Shown piece by piece: positions 6,217 through 6,572 of a stretch of 6,572 nucleotides of DNA; positions within the stretch are counted from its first letter, which is position 1; every line of letters begins with the position of its first letter. A program made the position numbers and the translations under genes. Under the pieces are notes generated by a model that was not told where the DNA came from, ran no database searches, and worked only from the letters and a program-made list of their open reading frames with translations. Location of the stretch: assembly GCA_031271275.1 (NCBI GenBank), contig JAISWA010000245.1, forward strand, positions 1 through 6,572. The letters are read 5' to 3'. The stretch comes from Clostridiales bacterium (GTDB lineage: Bacteria; Bacillota; Clostridia; Lachnospirales; WQUN01).

Positions 6217-6243
6217 AAAAGCCGCCCGCGAGGGACGGCTTTT
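6217..6243 (-). terminator. Intrinsic terminator-type hairpin downstream of the Rpn/anchor region
   Basis: AAAAGCCG (6217-6224) pairs with CGGCTTTT (6236-6243), with a further CCC/GGG pairing across a one-base bulge. On the - strand it lies 39 nt after the TAA of the sortase-anchor remnant and ends in a TTTT run. It is symmetrical enough to work in both directions, but no + strand gene ends before it. Confidence 0.65.
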
Positions 6244-6253
6244 AATAGCTGAC

Positions 6254-6286
6254 GATTTGCTAAAGATTTGCTAACGATTTGTTTAT
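6254..6286. repeat. Three 11-bp tandem repeats
   Basis: GATTTGCTAAA, GATTTGCTAAC and GATTTGTTTAT follow each other without gaps. The last copy overlaps the stop codon of the anchor remnant (6283-6285). The array lies between that stop and the terminator hairpin. Confidence 0.7.
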
Positions 6287-6422
6287 CTTGCGGCTTTTTT
6301 CCGAATCAGCAGCCCCGCGAGCAACGCGGCAAGACCGAAGCCTGTAAGCACCGCGGAAAGCGGCGTTTCGCCGGTCTGGGCATTTCAAGCAGATTAACCG
6401 GTGAAAGCTGAGAGATTGTTTC
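6283..6422 (-). pseudogene. Frameshifted C-terminal remnant of a sortase-anchored surface protein
   Basis: On the - strand the end of this stretch reads QTGETPLSAVLTGF, then a hydrophobic run (GLAALLAGLLI) and RKKAAR plus TAA. That is the layout of an LPXTG-type cell-wall sorting signal: motif, membrane helix, basic tail. In the sorting-signal frame a TGA lies two codons before QTGE. In the neighbouring frame the preceding codons read SPVNLLEMP. Adding one C to the CCC run at 6378-6380 would join them as LLEMPQTGE, a near-LPXTG motif. The upstream part of that frame follows the Rpn stop codon directly. No start codon or body of the surface protein is present, so it is a gene fragment with a one-base deletion, or a sequencing error plus truncation. 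Confidence 0.6.
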
Positions 6423-6572
6423 CTACAGCGCTTCCAGTACGTCGAGCGGAAGACCGGTGTATTCCATAATCATTTCCATTGGCAGGTTTAACTTTTTCAT
6501 GTTCGATACAATTTGCAGGGCTTGGTCGCGGCGACCTTCCGTCAGACCTTCCTCTCTGCCTATTAAAATACC
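6423..6572 (-). CDS. Rpn-family (PD-(D/E)XK) nuclease/transposase-like protein, C-terminal end
   Basis: The last 49 codons of a - strand gene that begins outside the window, ending in TAG at 6425-6423. The visible part reads GILIGREEGLTEGRRDQAL, then KKLNLPMEMIMEYTGLPLDV and LEAL. The charged, Gly/Glu-rich helix followed by a short helix in the pattern GLPLDVLEAL is typical of the C-terminal tail of Rpn/YhgA-like recombination-promoting nucleases. Those proteins often sit in multiple copies in Clostridia genomes. The nuclease core is out of view, so activity cannot be judged. The start at base 6572 is the window edge, not a real start. Confidence 0.75.
   Translation of the reverse strand, partial: GILIGREEGLTEGRRDQALQIVSNMKKLNLPMEMIMEYTGLPLDVLEAL

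Larger units (their letters stand above)
5940..6282. other. Gene-free stretch between cotJA and the sortase-substrate remnant
   Basis: No frame here looks like a protein. It holds the cotJA upstream signals, two 25-bp-spaced direct repeats, a 74-bp palindromic element, a terminator hairpin and three 11-bp tandem repeats. The density of small repeats suggests an insertion-prone spacer. Confidence 0.6.

Noticed and set aside
6083..6274. + strand 63-codon open frame
   Set aside because: It runs through the palindromic element and the terminator hairpin, so its codons come from repeat DNA and not from a gene.

Overview
The window looks like a chromosomal segment of an anaerobic, endospore-forming Firmicute, most likely a moderately GC-rich Clostridia member. 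The reasons are a complete cotJA-cotJB-cotJC spore-coat cluster, GGAGG-type ribosome binding sites, two TTG starts, and a degenerate LPXTG-type cell-wall anchor. The exact genus cannot be told from the sequence.

Left part (1-1719, + strand): the 3' end of an endonuclease III gene (nth), an ATP-grasp ligase of unknown substrate starting at TTG, and a DinB-fold putative metal-binding protein whose ATG overlaps the ATP-grasp stop codon. The three lie head to tail with gaps of 28 nt and -4 nt, so they probably form one transcription unit. A perfect 11-bp hairpin without a T tract follows.

Centre (1792-4785, + strand): one uninterrupted 997-codon frame joining a cytoplasmic glycoside hydrolase family 18 (GH18) module (residues about 1-338) to an almost complete methionyl-tRNA synthetase-like class I module (about 345-997). 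This is the most unusual object in the window. The synthetase half keeps the HIGH-type motif, a variant zinc knuckle and likely anticodon-contact residues. It has a degraded KMSKS loop (KASSS), substitutions at several expected methionine-pocket positions and a large insertion in the connective region. A clear intrinsic terminator ends it at about 4808-4831.

Right part (4846-6572, - strand): cotJA, cotJB and cotJC run convergent to the fusion gene, with all five expected dimanganese ligands present in CotJC and a possible sigma-E-like promoter in front of cotJA. A 343-bp gene-free stretch follows (5940-6282). It holds a 74-bp MITE-like palindrome, a 25-bp direct repeat, a terminator hairpin and an 11-bp triple repeat. 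At the edge lie a frameshifted C-terminal remnant of a sortase-anchored protein and the C-terminal end of an Rpn-type (PD-(D/E)XK) nuclease/transposase-like protein, so this edge looks like a decaying accessory region.

How the genes act together is clear only for cotJ (coat assembly with a manganese catalase) and plausible for the nth-led operon. A functional link between the GH18-synthetase fusion and sporulation is speculation based on position only.
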